Assembly: GCA_013398175.1 (NCBI GenBank)
Contig: VZRZ01002687.1
Span: 874,667 to 938,666 of the forward strand
DNA length: 64,000 bases
Direction: 5' to 3'
DNA from: Climacteris rufus
Taxonomy: Eukaryota > Chordata > Aves > Passeriformes > Climacteridae
Of the stretch, positions 1-13,800 are shown in pieces. Numbering within the stretch: position 1 is the first letter of the stretch; each line of letters starts with the position of its first letter. The notes below the pieces were generated by a model. The model made no database searches. It was given only the letters and a program-made list of their open reading frames with translations, and was not told the origin of the DNA. Position numbers and translations under genes: made by a program.

Positions 1-3000
1 GATATTGAGCTGCTCCCTGATTCTGAGGTGATGGTCCAAATTCACAAAATCTGGGGAACATATCTCACATTAAAATGTATGTCTGGATTTGTAAGCATTG
101 ACAAAGACCCTAGTCTTATTTAAAAACAAACAAGAAAAACCACAGCCTTTGGCAAGAAGGATTTCTTAGAGACTCAAAGCAAGACAAATCTGGTATTTCT
201 GTGAATCCCACAAGGAGAAGTTGTGCAAGTTGTGCAGGTTTATCCTTTTCCTTTACATCTCGTTTTAGTCACTCATTCCTTCTGCATTTTTTGTGGACTG
301 TTCCAGTGCTTTTCTGTCCTGGGTGCTCTAGTCTTGTGTGTACACACTACGTGGGGAACCTTGTATGCAAAGAGCCTTTTTCCCTAATTTGACCCACCAG
401 CTGCTTTGGGTCTGACTTGGGATTTTGTTCCCTGGCTGAGGGATGGCTCTTGGGGTGAAGAGAGTGAGCCCTTTCCCCTTGGCAGCGGGTGCAGAGGGCA
501 GACTCAGTCTGGACCACGCTGCAGACTGGAGTTGGTTCCCAAAAAGGGGGTGAACAACAGAGAAGAGGGAGAGCTTTGTGCAGCTGGCCTGTGCCTGTGG
601 GCTTCCCCTCATAGAACCAGAGAGCAGCTCACCTTTGTGGTGCCAGCAGCTCCTCCTGCGCAGGGTGAGTCTGGTGCTCAGCCTTGCTCGAGCCTCAGGC
701 AGGTTCAGCATCCCTCCATCCCAGGGGGAAGGCAGATGGGTAACTCCAGGGTGATAAATGGCCCACAGCTTCTGCATGCAGGCTGTGACTGGCTCCTGCT
801 GCAGAGGTAGATAAGGCTGGTGATTTGGAAAGCATCAGGCATGTGAATGTTAGCAGGGAATGCTGATGAACAACGTGGCTTTCCAGATATTGTTTTGCTT
901 CTAATCCTGCATGGCTTTTGGATGGCACTGATGAGGGGGAATCTTGTCTGAACTGGAATTTTCATGGAATCTTGCTTCTTGGAACAGGCTGAAAATCCCC
1001 AAACCCCAAATTACGCAAATTCAGTGCAAGGTTTGCTTTCATTTTTACATTAAATCGTCACTATTTGTAAATGACCTTCCCTGACTTTGGGTTGGCATGA
1101 GGAGAAAATACATTTTCACCAGGCATGTGGATATGAAGTCAATTTCCACAGCAGCAGGAAATTAGCCAGGGCTTGTTTAGCTGCTGGAAACTTGCTTCAT
1201 CTGGACACAGGAGAGTGAATGTTTCTGATTGTCAGGCCTGAAGTCAGGCACAGACCAGTTCTTAGAATGCTGCACAGCTGCATTTGGCTTGAGATCTGCA
1301 CTCTGTCTTCTTCTTGGCTGATGGGATGATTTGGGATGATGAATTTTCCCAAGGGACAGCAGCTCTGGTCCTGTCCAGTCTGGACTAAGAAGGTAATAAA
1401 TTTAGGTTCTAATCCATTTAGGCTGAAAATGTAGTTCCAGAAGATTTTTGCTAAGTGTAGTCCCATTCCAAGAGAGCAGGTGCAGTGGATATTTCCCATA
1501 TATATTTGTAAAATAATTCTAGATATATACATTTATTTTCATGAATTCTTGCTATTATATATGGTCAGCCGTGAGTGCACCTTTGCTAAGTTACCTCTGT
1601 AATAACCCTGCTGAGCAGCAGGTGAATATTTTTATAATCTATTTAATGGCTGCAGGAGACTCCACTGGCTTCTTTTGGACTGCAAAACATGGGTGGAGAA
1701 AAACCTTTTGGCTGAGAGCTGGGGCAGGACTGAGCCTTGGGGCTCTTGGCTCTTCTGCCCTCAGTGCCCTCACCTCTGTCACAGGAGATGTTCCTCCAAG
1801 CCTGGGGTGCTGTTACTGAGGGAGAGACCTGTTGTATTTTGGTGTATGGCCACACTCAGGTGATCCCTTCAGTTCTGGTGATATTCAAGCAGTACTTTCA
1901 GATATCTGCTGAGGAAACTCTGAAAGTGGTTTTAACTTGATCTGGTGAAGGGTTCAACAGAAGGAACTGGCCCCAGGAAATGAATGTGCGCTGTGAGTTT
2001 GGATAAATGTTGTTGAACTGTTTCAGCTGAGAGGGAAAACTAATCACTTTTTTATTTGAAATGTTGACTTTTTATTAAATAGTTTCACTTATTTAAACTT
2101 TGATCTAACAGCAAATGTTAGTAAATGGATTTTAATGACCTTTCAAGCCAAACAATTTTGTAGACTGACTCCAAGCAGAATGTTCTTGTTTGCTTGTCTC
2201 AGTGATGACTTGAAAACAAAAATTTCTAGTTTTATTTATTTGGACATGAACTGTTTTCCAAAGTTCATCCCAAAACCCAATTCGTTATTTATGAAAAATT
2301 CATAATTTCTGAAGTTTTGGTCACTAATTGTAAAACTACATTTTTTTACTTTGGCTAAAGCAAATTTATTGGAGGTGCAATTTAAAAATAGAAGTATTAC
2401 AATTAACCCTAGGTAGTTTTTACATTTCAAACTAATGTATAGAAATACTTTGGTCATGACAAGCAGTTTCCTTTAAGGTTATCTTAGACTGTTGAAACTG
2501 AACCTATGTATTTTTACTTTTTTTCTTTTAGATTTTTTTGTATTTGATGAATTTGCTAACATCTTTCAACGACCTTTAGAACCTAGATCTTTCCAGAACT
2601 GACTTAATTAAAGATGAGATGGAAGCAAAGTGAATTTTTTAAAAGTCTGTTTTATTGTTCCCTATTAAAATTCTCTTGAATTATTCAGCTGTCAGAGATG
2701 GAATGGAATTTATCATTAAGTTATTCACTTAGATAATTAAATGAACCTGCAGCTTCAGTAGGGATGAAAGTGGAAAAAGGCAGGAGGGTGCTGCATGTGA
2801 CAAGTTCTCTTCCTGGCAGACTTCTTGGGATTATTTAAGTGTCCACCCATAGGTTGAGGACAGTCTGTTGAGTTTCTGCTTTTGATTTTTAAATCTATAA
2901 TAGAGCATGGAAATACAAGAACTCCCAGCAGTGCCCAGCTCAGCTCTTGTCTGTGTGTTGGGCCTGAAGGTTTTTACCAATAGGAATTACAAATCCAGCC

Positions 3001-3912
3001 CTTGGTGCTGCCATTATTTCACCCTAAAAGAGTTTCATGCCCTCATGATCACATCAAAAATCAATTTCAGGGAAATAAGAGAACATCTGGAAAGAGCAAC
3101 ACTGTGTGATGCAGAGTCTTATATGTGGGTGCCTGCCCTGCTGGGCACCAAGCGCATTTTTGGCAAGAATGTTTAATTTCTGTTGCTGTGACTCATGGTA
3201 GCTGTGCTGGAAGAAGCTTTCTCCAGGGTGTGTACTGTCTGCTTCTGGCCATTAAGAAAACCAAATTGCTTGAATGAAGCCATTTGCTATTCATAATTAT
3301 TTTCATAACACCTGCTGGATTAATTTTAAAATAAATATCCTGAAATGTGAGGAAAGCCTAACTATAGAAAATTCTGACTAATGGGAGGAGGAGAAACTTG
3401 CAGTGCCCAACCTGGATCTAGGCATGTCTTTTTGTCCTTTAGTGATTTAGCAAAATCTGTAAGAAGGACAATGAAGAGAGTAAAAAAGTGGGTGTTGAAG
3501 GGGCTGTGATGGTGAAAGCATTTGTTAAAACCCCACACCTACAGCCCTCAGCATTCCCTTCAGTCACTCTTAAACCTCCACCCTTTTGGCTTTCATAGGG
3601 GGCTGCAAATTAGATACCATGCCTTAAATCCCGATCTGTTTATCACAGAGCCATTTCCAAACTATGTAATCTTCATTTTAATTAACAGGTCCTGTGAAAA
3701 CAGAAACTTTTAAATTCAGTGCTCTCTTGGGGCTCAAGTGATTGAATTCAGTACTAATTTCAAACCTCAGTAGCTTTTCTATTGCACCTGCAATTCTTAG
3801 ATATTGCTTTTCCTGCCTGACTGTGTTATTGTTCTGCCAGTGAGTGCTGGCTGTGCCTACAGTGTACAAAAAGGATATATAATGTGAAAAAGGGTTATGC
3901 CACTGGCTGTCA
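1..3912. other. Intergenic DNA, no gene seen
   Basis: AT-rich and CpG-poor. ORFs are short and overlap on both strands as expected by chance; the longest are 149 and 134 codons at 328-810, in a more GC-rich stretch. No repeat family recognised. Confidence 0.55.
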
Positions 3913-4157
3913 CCGCTGCCTGGAAGGAGTCTGTAGTGAGGTGCAGGTTGGTCACAAGTGACAGGACAAGAAGAAATGGCCTTAAGTTGTGACATGTGAG
4001 GTTTAGATGGAGTAGTAGGAAAAATTTCTTCACCAAAATGGTTTTCAAGCACTGGAACAGGCTGCCCAGGGCATTAATGGAGTTACCATCACTGAGGGGA
4101 TTTAAAAGATGTCTCGATTTGGCTGGGACTACTCTGAAAGGTTTCATAGTGTTGCTG
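3913..4157 (+). mobile_element. CR1 LINE fragment (3' part)
   Basis: Recognised from remembered CR1 3' sequence: CTGCCTGGAAGGAG, then a GGTTTAGAT stretch, AGGAAAAATTTCTTCACC, GGAACAGGCTGCCCAGG and the GGATTTAAAAGATGT variant end. It is in sense orientation, 5'-truncated as is usual for CR1, and decays before the usual ATTCTATG tail. Confidence 0.85.
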
Positions 4158-7100
4158 AAACATTCCCCAGCTGCTCCTCCAAGTCTGTTTTTTCAAAGCC
4201 CAAAGACTCATCTCTTGATTTCTCCAAGGATTTCTATTGCCTTCTCCCACAAAAATGTCTTAGTTCTTAATGCTGTCAAGGTAAAAATAGATATTCTCTT
4301 GAACCGTGTCTGCAGTCACAAACTTTCTAGGAGTCTCCATAACTGCTGGATCAAGCAAGATTGATGCAATATCAGAAAGCAAAGTGTTCTTCTACCTCTG
4401 AAGAGAGAGAAAGCTGTTATTCAAAGTGTTGAAGTGAATTAATTTCTTGCAGTCACATGTCAGATTTTGTTATTATTCTCTTTATAAAGAATGGACATCC
4501 CCTGTAGGACAGCAGTGTGTTCCCAACCAAAAGGCAACATAACTTGTGGGACTTGTGTTCTTCCTTGAAGATCTGAGCAGAGGAAAAATGCAAAGATTGA
4601 GATACCTCATTCTAGAGGTGACTTTCACACTTCTGCTCCTCTGTGAGCAAACCTGGGCAGTTGCTTCCTTGGCTCTTGGATGCTAGGACTGCTGCCTGCC
4701 CATGAGTGTATCACACACCCTCAGGAATGTGTCATGGAGCCCTCTGGCAGCTTCCCCTCGAGACTTGCTCAGTGGAGGAAGGAGTTCTGCATTTCTGGTA
4801 GCGATGGAGTGGTCGATAGAGTTGGAAGAGAAAAACAAGTCTTTAATCTCATAAGCATACTTGGGTTTGCATTTCAATTAGGCTTAATTTTTATGACAAG
4901 AAACAGAATGTTTACTGAAAAAACAAGTGACGGAGAAACTGATCTGCCCACTTTAAAACCCACAGGGAATTTGATCAAAGGCAGGCAGGAGAATTGCACG
5001 CCTACAGGTGACAGCCTTCCTCAGATATCCCAGCCAATATGCTGAGTTAATTTCATACTTATACATTCTGGCACATGATTTTGAGGCTATCTTAACTAAT
5101 TTTCCATTATTATTATTATATTTTTTTCCTTAAATATTTTATTCGAGGGTTTTACTGTGAGCTATGGAAACAAACAGATTTGTAGGAAGAGGTTTGCTGT
5201 GGTGTAACATCTGAAATCAGCATAGAATAAAGTTTTAATAAATAACAACAAAGGAAATGAATTAATAAAAAGCATGAGTGTTTGTGGAGAGCTCAAGGGA
5301 CAAGGGAGTTATGCTTATGGATCTTTTCTTACAGCTTGCTCTAGGAAAGAGAAATGCATAGCTATATCTAGACTGCAACATCACAGGCTGCACTGGCTAA
5401 AGAAAAAATGTTTGTTTGGTTACTGCACTTGTGTTCATTTTTTAACTCCTCTTCTTGAAAAAGGTGGTTTGGATCAGGACTTCAACCTGCTTGTATCTAT
5501 TCCTTTGCCCCCCACCTGCCCACTGGCCCTCCTCTAAATGGAGAAGGTGCAGCAGTTCACAGCACGAGTGGAGATGTAGTGTGTGCATGTCCTTATTTTC
5601 TGAGTGGCAAAAGTATTATAGGGTGCACGCTGCCCTTTGTCCTCTGCAGATAGAGGAGTTTACTGCAAAACTGTTATGATTATCACCCCTCTTAGCCAGA
5701 GTTGTTGTTGATCTTTTCTGTTGTCATCTGAGCAGCTCTCTGAGTGTTGATTGCTTCCCTTGAGAGTGTTCTCGACCCACGGGTGCACGGCAACACGAGC
5801 GCGTTACACCCACAACCTGTTAGGTTGTGCACCCAGGAGACAATGGAACTGCTCAGTCTGATAAAATGAAGGCCTCTGAAGATGCTCCAGTCCTCTCTGT
5901 ATGCACCAAAAAAAGACAAGGATTGCTACTTAACATCCAACCAGAGATGAGTGTACAGCGCTGGCTACATGGTAGTTATTCAGATAAATATCTCTGCCCT
6001 TTGAAGGCAGAAAGGGCAGCATCACCTTCCAGCAGTCACTTAGGAAAATTATGTCTTTAATGACTGATAAGGTTTATCCTGCCCTTGTGTGTGTGCTAGA
6101 GTGACTTTTATGTTTTTAAATAGGTGCAAACTGAATTTTGTGACTATTAAAGGAGTTCTCCAGGTCTGACAAAGAGTGAAATGTGTTGTGGAAGGTTGTG
6201 ATCCAGCTAGTGAGGATGAGTGTGGTGGTGGTGTGATCTGTCTACTGTGCCTGGCAATCTGGGTTTGGACTTGTTTAAAAAATGTAGGGATATGGACTCA
6301 AACTATTATATTCTGCACAGTCACGTGGCTTAAAGGAAAAGGCTGGAAACAGGATTTTCTCTTTAATGGGTAACTCACACTGGATAAAATGTGACAGTTT
6401 TTTGCAAAATGAAGTTCTGAAAACAAATTTCAAACGAATGGAAACTTTCCTATTAAATTGGCAGGTTCAGTTGATTTTTGATACTGGTAACTTTGGAAAT
6501 TTCTGGATGAAAAATCATTCAGGGAGAAAAACAAGTTCTGTGAAGAGTGAAAAAGGGTTCATGGTTGGTTTTTTTTCATGCTGACAAAGTGAATCAGCCA
6601 TTAAATTCCATTTTTGAGGGTGAATTATGGTTGTTTACATATGGACCAGAGGCCCAACCAATCCCTGACTATGCCATCCGTTTAACATTATATAGAGGAA
6701 AGCATTCCTATTTTTCATGAGGTTGCAGTGGGATTCCAACTGTATTTTTTTTTTCTTGCTCCTGTCAGAAGAAATAGAGCTTTTAATTAAAATGACAATG
6801 TCAGACTAGTCAGACTCCTATTATTGTATTTAAGGAGGGCTTTGGGGAGCTATAAACATGACAGGGTTTGTAATACTGATGTGACTTAACAGAAAAGTGC
6901 CTAACTTCCTAAGCTGTTCCTTTAGGTGTTTCAACAAACCTCTTGGAGTGTGTAGTATCTCGTTTGCTGCAGGACCATAGGATGTGCTTTGTTCTGATGT
7001 TTGTACAGCCCTTTGTATCCTGATTAATTGTTCATTATCCTCTTTTAATTCTACCCTCACTCAACCTCCTCGTTTCAATTTATGGTGTTTTGTGCTTCCC

Positions 7101-8503
7101 AAACCTCAGCAAACCCTGCTCTTCCTTGAGCTAAAGTGTTTTTGGGAACAAATAGCAGCAAGACAAGTTTTTTAGAGTCCTGCAGCGAGGATTATGGTTG
7201 TTATGGTTACTAGATTAACTATATTGCTGCCACATCTGAGTTCATCTGGAGCCTCATCCCCACTGGAAGATGTGGGGTTCCATCCTGCAAGATGCACCTT
7301 GGCAAACCAGTCCAAGCCTTTGTCATCATTCAGAAACAAAAAGGGCCCACACTGATCTCTCTTGTGGTTACTTCAGGCTCTGTAGCTGCATCCATGGGCT
7401 CCAAGTGTGTTATAGATGGGACAGCTGATTGAAAAGGAATCTCAGGAGTGACACTTCTCAGAGCAGAGCAGTGTTTCTTAATAAATCCAAACTGCAGAAT
7501 ATAAAGGTTAAAGGTATAAACCACAAATTCCACATGACTATTCTTTTAGGAAAAGATTTTTTTCACTGTTTTATAAAGAAATTTAAAGCATTTCTGACCT
7601 GCACTCTTACTAGCACAGTTAAATGGCAGGCTTAGAGACAAACGTATTTGAGCAAGAATGATCCCCAGAGAAGCATGCTTTTGGCAAAAGGATCCTTTTT
7701 AAATTTCAGCTGGGACTAAAACAAGTTGGCTGCACAAAAACAATCTGTGGAAAACCTGCGTGGAAAACAGGAGACCTTGAACTGTAAATCTCAAAATGCT
7801 TGAAAACAGTGAGGAATTTAGACAGAGAAAGGCAAACAGGACTTCTATTGCTGTCTCTTTTCTTAATTTATGAAAATCCTCCTCCTCCTCTCTGTAGGGA
7901 CTGCTCTGTCAGAAGGATCAGTGTCCTTTGATCTCTTCAAAGCAAGCCTTGTTAATACAGCCCTGAGACACAAGGCTGGATTGGAGTTTTCTACCTACAT
8001 TTATGTTTTCTTCTTACCTGGGGTATTTTGTCTTCAGAATATTGTTTTCCTTTCTTGTGATTGCTTTGTCTGCAGTGATTTAACGCTGTCTCCTGACACA
8101 CAGCATTTCAGTGGTTTGACTGCACACAGGTATTGAACTCTGTAGATGTGACTACCACCTTGCATCCCTGGACCTAAAAATCGACCTTGCTGGTTCTGTG
8201 AGCCTCTCTAGTGCCTACCTGTAGGTGTTAAATGAAGTCTTTATTGATTCAGTATAAAAATATGAATGGTACATCACTTGTGAATAGCTGTCTTCTGATT
8301 TATTTGGATCAGCTTTGTGTTTGCATTGCTGGGTGTACTCACACACCCTTGTTAAAAGCTGTAGGAATCACAGGCTTATGGCAATAGCTGAGGGACAGCT
8401 GAGGCTGCTATATTTTAGGAGTTGGCCTGAGGGATTAACTGCTTCTGTCAAAATATTGTATTGCAAATCAGGTAGCAATCCAACTTCATCATCTGGCCAT
8501 CTG
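4158..8503. other. Intergenic DNA, no gene seen
   Basis: Nothing recognised apart from the small CpG cluster near 5773-5834. A 121-codon frame at 4680-5045 resembles no protein I know. Confidence 0.55.
5773..5834. other. Small CpG cluster with inverted repeats
   Basis: Five CpGs in about 30 bp (5773-5803), followed by CACAACCT (5811-5818) and its reverse complement (5822-5829). GGGTGCAC (5781-5788) also pairs with GTGCACCC (5827-5834). Origin unknown. Confidence 0.45.
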
Positions 8504-8646
8504 CTTGGGTTGGAAGGGGGCCTTAAAAATAATCTAATTCCAAATCCCTGCCATGGGCAGGGACACCCTGACCAGGCTGCTCCAAACCCCATCCAGCCTG
8601 GCCTTGAACACTTCCAGGGATGGGATAGCCACAGCTTCTCTGGGTG
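8504..8646 (-). mobile_element. CR1 LINE fragment (3' end)
   Basis: Reverse-orientation CR1: TTGGGTTGGAAGGGGGCC, CTGCCATGGGCAGGGACACC, CCCCATCCAGCCTGGCCTTG, ACACTTCCAGGGATGGG and TTCTCTGGG appear in the expected order. About 140 bp, strongly 5'-truncated. Confidence 0.92.
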
Positions 8647-10862
8647 CTGATGGTGAGGAGCCAATGTTTCAGCTCTTAGTATAAAAAGCATCACCTTCAG
8701 AAGCACAGGTGCTCTCTGGCCATGAGAGCATTAAAAACAATGGCTTGTACCTGGGGAGGTACTGTCCCTGCTGCCAACAGGATCCTTGGTTCTGCGGAAG
8801 TCCGGGGGATGTACTGACTGGTAATTCGGTTTTTTGTGATTCCTTTGAGCAGGGGGATTAGGAAGACAGAGTAAGAACAAATTAGACAATGGGGGCACTG
8901 GACATGGCAGAGACTTTGCTTTTTCAGATTCTTACTCTTTTTTCATTTCTTGGCCTTCTAATATGGTGATGGCTCCAGTGCCAAATGGATTCTGAGGGAG
9001 GGAAACACAAACAAGGAGACTAAAGGGTGAATATTGCAAGGAATTGCATGTCCCTGTGGACCATAGTGAAGTATGTGGATGTTCAACATCTTGCAAATCA
9101 GGCCCTGGAGTGTCCCAAACAAATTTGCACTCACAAATCCTGTTTGTGTTCCAACAGGAGTGTAAAGTGCAGAAATGACACTGCAGATATTTACCAAACA
9201 ATCTGGTTTCATCATTCTATTGTAAATAATTTTAATGTCATTGGGATGTAAACGTTTTAGAACTCCTGAGTAATTACAGATGTTTATTTGTGATTACAGT
9301 GTATAAAAATCTAAAGGTAGATGTGTTTCAATGATTTTTAATGTTTCTGCAGTGTAAAAATTCACATTGCATATAAAAGTTCATGTCTAGGACATCTTTT
9401 TATGTATTAGGCTAACCTAAAGAATCTGCAAAAGTCCTAGTGGTTTCTCTTGTTGATTCAATTTCTGAACTCCTGATAGCCTGGATTTTATTACAGATCA
9501 GCATGGTACCTTTAAATCATCTGTGTAAAGCTCCTTGGCTATACCCAGTGCTGTTGGAACATGGTTATCTGAGTTTCTGAGCTTAACTTGAATGACAAAA
9601 AAGCTCCAGATCCTGCATCAGACAGATGAAGATTGTAGTGGGATTTAAAAGTAGAAGTAGGTAAATTACTCTGTAACTTCAAATAAAATTTTTAAAGTTT
9701 ACTATTGAATATTGGCTGATTTTTAAAATAACTCCATCCCCAAATCTGTATTTTACACTACCAGCTAAGCTCTGTGAGTAGAGCAGTTAATTACACAATA
9801 AAAGCTGCTAAAAGCTGGTGTCATCAAGGATAGGACTTTATGCAATCCAAGGTTGAGTAAGGGAACCAGAGGAATACACAATAGTTTGACCTCAGCATGG
9901 AATCCCTAAGACTGGAAAAGGCAATGACGCACTTCCCAGGAAAGCTTGTTAAGCAAATGATTTGGGAATCCATTGTACAACAACTGCAAAGTCAGCCTCT
10001 CAAAACTGATGTCAGAAAAGGTTTTTGTTGAGTAAATCCATTCCCTCCACCCAGCATCTGCAATGATATGTTGGAAGGAGTTGCTTTGTATATCAAGAAT
10101 TGCTTTCTATATCTATCTGTAGAATTGCTTATCTATATCATTCTGTATCAATGTATTTCCATATATTCTTCTCCCACCCTGGAGGGTTTCTAATGCTCCT
10201 TTGCAGTGGTTGTGCCTGTGCTGAGTTTGTTAGTGACCATTCCTATTTCCATTTCAAAGGCTGTGATAGCCTGGCTATGAAATATCCCCACAAGCTGCTG
10301 CAGGTGTCAATTTAGAAATGTGTTCCCACATGCAGGGGAAGAATTCTGCCTGTATGAGTTAGGAATGAGTACATAAATGGAATGGCAAACTTTCTCTCCT
10401 GTTTTGCTTGGTTCACAGGCCTCTGGGCTGTGACATGAGTTACTCCCTTGGGTGAACATCAGTGGAGTTGAGGCTCAACCTCCACTTGGCTGGCGCTGCC
10501 CCAAGTGCGTAATTTACTGGACCTGTGCTATCTTCTTCAATGCAAGGCAAACTCCTGGCATAAGGAAAGGCTAATCCCTTCCCTTCCTAACTGCAGGAGG
10601 AAATGTTTGGCTCAAATATGTAGATTATAATTGATTTTGGAAAGAGTTATTTACGGTCTTGGTGTTCTGATGCTCAGAGTGTGTAGTGAGCTGTTAGGCA
10701 GTGTGGGAGGCTGTGCCTGGTTCAGGCAAACCTGAAACTGATAAACTCTAACCTCAAGGAATATTATTTTACAGACTTATGGCACTCCATTGGCAGGTTC
10801 AGTTGTTCAGATTGACTGAGCCACCTGAACCACAGGGACAGTTTCAACATCTCAGGCAGCAG

Positions 10863-10887
10863 ACACTGAGATTGACAATCTCAGTGT
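10863..10887. repeat. Perfect hairpin, 11-bp stem, 3-nt loop
   Basis: ACACTGAGATT at 10863-10873 and its exact reverse complement at 10877-10887, loop GAC. No transcription unit is linked to it. Confidence 0.85.
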
Positions 10888-13800
10888 GTCCTATCTGTTC
10901 CAAGGTGTGCTGGTGAGACAACTGCTAAAAACAAGTGTACATAATGTGAAATTGTATTTTTTTTTTTCAGTTTTCTGCTTGTTAGGGTGCTAACAAGGTG
11001 GTGATATTTAATCAATCCAAGAGGCACAATCAATTGCAATTCCTGCTCTCAAAGTCATGGTCATGCTCTGTTTTATCACTGAGTCTGGCTTTGGTGTGTG
11101 TTGTCATAAAGCCACAAGTAAGATCGGTACTGAGAAAAGTTCTCATAAAGAACCTTGATATAACATTTTAACTGTTGAATTTTCCCCACAGACATAGCCA
11201 TGGCCAGTCTATTACAGTTTTAAAGAATTTCAGCAACACCTTTTTGGCATCTCCATCTCCTTGCAGGTGTTACTTCTCTCACCTCTTCAAGGAAGTGGGA
11301 CCTTCTGGTCCAGTGATCCCTCAGCCTCCAAACAAAGCCTAACCCAGCTCTCTGGATAGATCCCTGTAACTTATGCTGTAACCCAGTCTGAGAGCCTGAA
11401 CCATGGATATTCCTCATGGGTTTGTGCCAGTAGAGGCAACAGACTCCTGAGCTTTTTGCAAAGTGTTCCAAACACAGCTATTTGCGTCTTAATCAAAACA
11501 ATAACATGATTTTTTTTCTTGCTTTTTCTGAAGGATCCTTGGCCTCAAGTCTCAGTGCTCCAAGGAGCCAAAAATCACCCATCATTTTTTCATGTGGCTT
11601 CTCCTCAGATTACAGGAATCTCTTCTACTGTTGGCTTCTTTTTGCCTCTGCTGTTGATAGAATAAGAAGACCTTCTTTGTTGCCTAAATTCTGTTTTTCT
11701 CTGGAATCCCTACCAAGAGCCAGTGCTGCTGCACTTTTTATTTTCACAGCTATTTTCACTCTATGAAGGAGGGGGAATTTACTTCCATAGATGAGAAGTT
11801 AGAGGAAACTAAATTTTGCATGAATTATCCAAAGTTGCTCTCCCAGGCAGGATTCACTGAGCTGCAGCATTCCCTCATGCTCAGGTAGACTCAGATACAC
11901 AGACTTAAGAGATGTGTGTAGGCTCCTGACTCACACAGCAGCACATACTAATTATATTATAGGAATCCTGCAGCTTGGACCAGTTTGCTCAGATATCTGG
12001 GTATCTGTTAATGTAATCCAAGTTCCATATTTAATGTCAGCACTTCAATTAAAAGTTAATTAGCATGTGTTTTATACAAGGTTGCTCGTTAGAATAAGGG
12101 TTTGGTTTTTCTTCAAAGGTTACAGCAGTTGTTTTCCAAACCAGGCTGTCTCACAGTACATCTAAATTGAGATAGGAGAGAAGGCACCAAAGAAGTTGCT
12201 TTTCAGATAAAACAATGAAAAATTGTTTGGTTGTTTTTTTTTTTAATTTCCTTTTTCTGGGATTAATTTATTCTCATAAGCTTTCCTAGTTCTCCAGGCC
12301 TGGTTACAGCATGGGGGTCACATTCCTTGGACTGCAGGTTTTTCCAGGTCTGGCTGCTGCTTTTTCTGATAGGAGACTGGAAAAGTAAAGAAGCCAAGGT
12401 TCCATTTCCATAAAGCACCAAAGTAATATTTTTTTAATTTAAACTATTTCTGTTCTCTCCTGAAATAATTGTTTAAAAGAAGCCTATCACCTGCACAACA
12501 TTTTGATGAGACATTATTTTACTTTAGGTTGCAGGGAAAAGAGATCACATTTCCAGTTCCCAATTCCAATTGCCTTTGGACAGCAAAGCCAACAGAAAAT
12601 CCTCAGATTGTTCAGATGTCAAGAGATGATTTTTGTCTGTATTTTCTCTCTTAGTAGTAGTAGTAACTTCATTTATTTTTAACTGAATACTGATACTTTA
12701 ATGACTGCTGTACTCCAAAGATCTCATTTCTATTCCTCTGTGAATAAGACAAGAGTCTTAGTCCTTTTTTTTCTTTTTTTCCAGCAGTCTCCCTGACATT
12801 GTGGATCAGATTTAAGACCACTTGAAGTCAATGGAGAGACTGTGATCCATTTTAATGGACTTTGAGGCAGAGCCATAAAGACTAGCTGAAACAACTGCTA
12901 GCATTTCAGGAAAACCACAGCTGAATTTGGCAGCATGTAATTAATTACTGAAATTCAATATTGTGTTGCACAATACTTGGCTCTTCACAGAAGCAAGCAA
13001 GCACATTTTTAATATTTCTATACCCCAATGCAAGACACATTTTAAAAGTCATTGCCATGAATCAGAAGAATGTCTTGCATCATGTTTAGAATTGACTGTG
13101 TTTGGTTTCTATCCCCATCAGAGGATAATGAAAACAGCTGGAGTCAAATTATTATAATTCAGAAATATTCACTGTCATATTCCTCTTTTGCTATGCTCTG
13201 TCTTGTGGGAATGCGTTGTGTGGAGTTGAGAAGATCAAGAGCAGTTGTGTAGCAATCTCCTGACTTCTGAGATGGAAAATCCCCAACCTCCTCTGGTCAA
13301 GCAGGTCACCTCCAAACCAGCAGACAGTCCCCTGTCTGATATGGTATTTATACTCATTGAACCACAAATATTTCCATAAAAAGTTCCCCATTCCCTGTTA
13401 GACTGAAACTCTGAGCAGTCAGTAGAGTGAGAGGATACCTCTAACCAGAGTGCAAAAACTGCAATAACTTCAAGGCCCAGACAAATTGTTGTTTAGTTGA
13501 TTTAGCAACAGGGTTGTCTGAAGGACAGCACATGAGAAGAACAGCAAATTTGGCTTATGGTTTGCAAAACACAAAGCTGTAAAATACTTTGTAGAGCAGC
13601 CTCCTGCTCTGCTAAATTGTTCAGTGACTCAGTCAGCAAGGTTTTGGGGCTTATGTAGAATACAGCAATCTTCTCCCAAAAGTTTTCTTTGCTTCCCTTT
13701 TACATTTGTATTCTTACAGTTGTATGAATTTCATTAAAAAATGGCTTTACTGTTCACTGTCATGATGCTTGTCTGCTGAACACAGGATAATAAAACCATT

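Noticed and set aside
328..810. Opposed 149- and 134-codon ORFs
   Set aside because: Overlapping antisense frames in a moderately GC-rich stretch with no recognisable domain.
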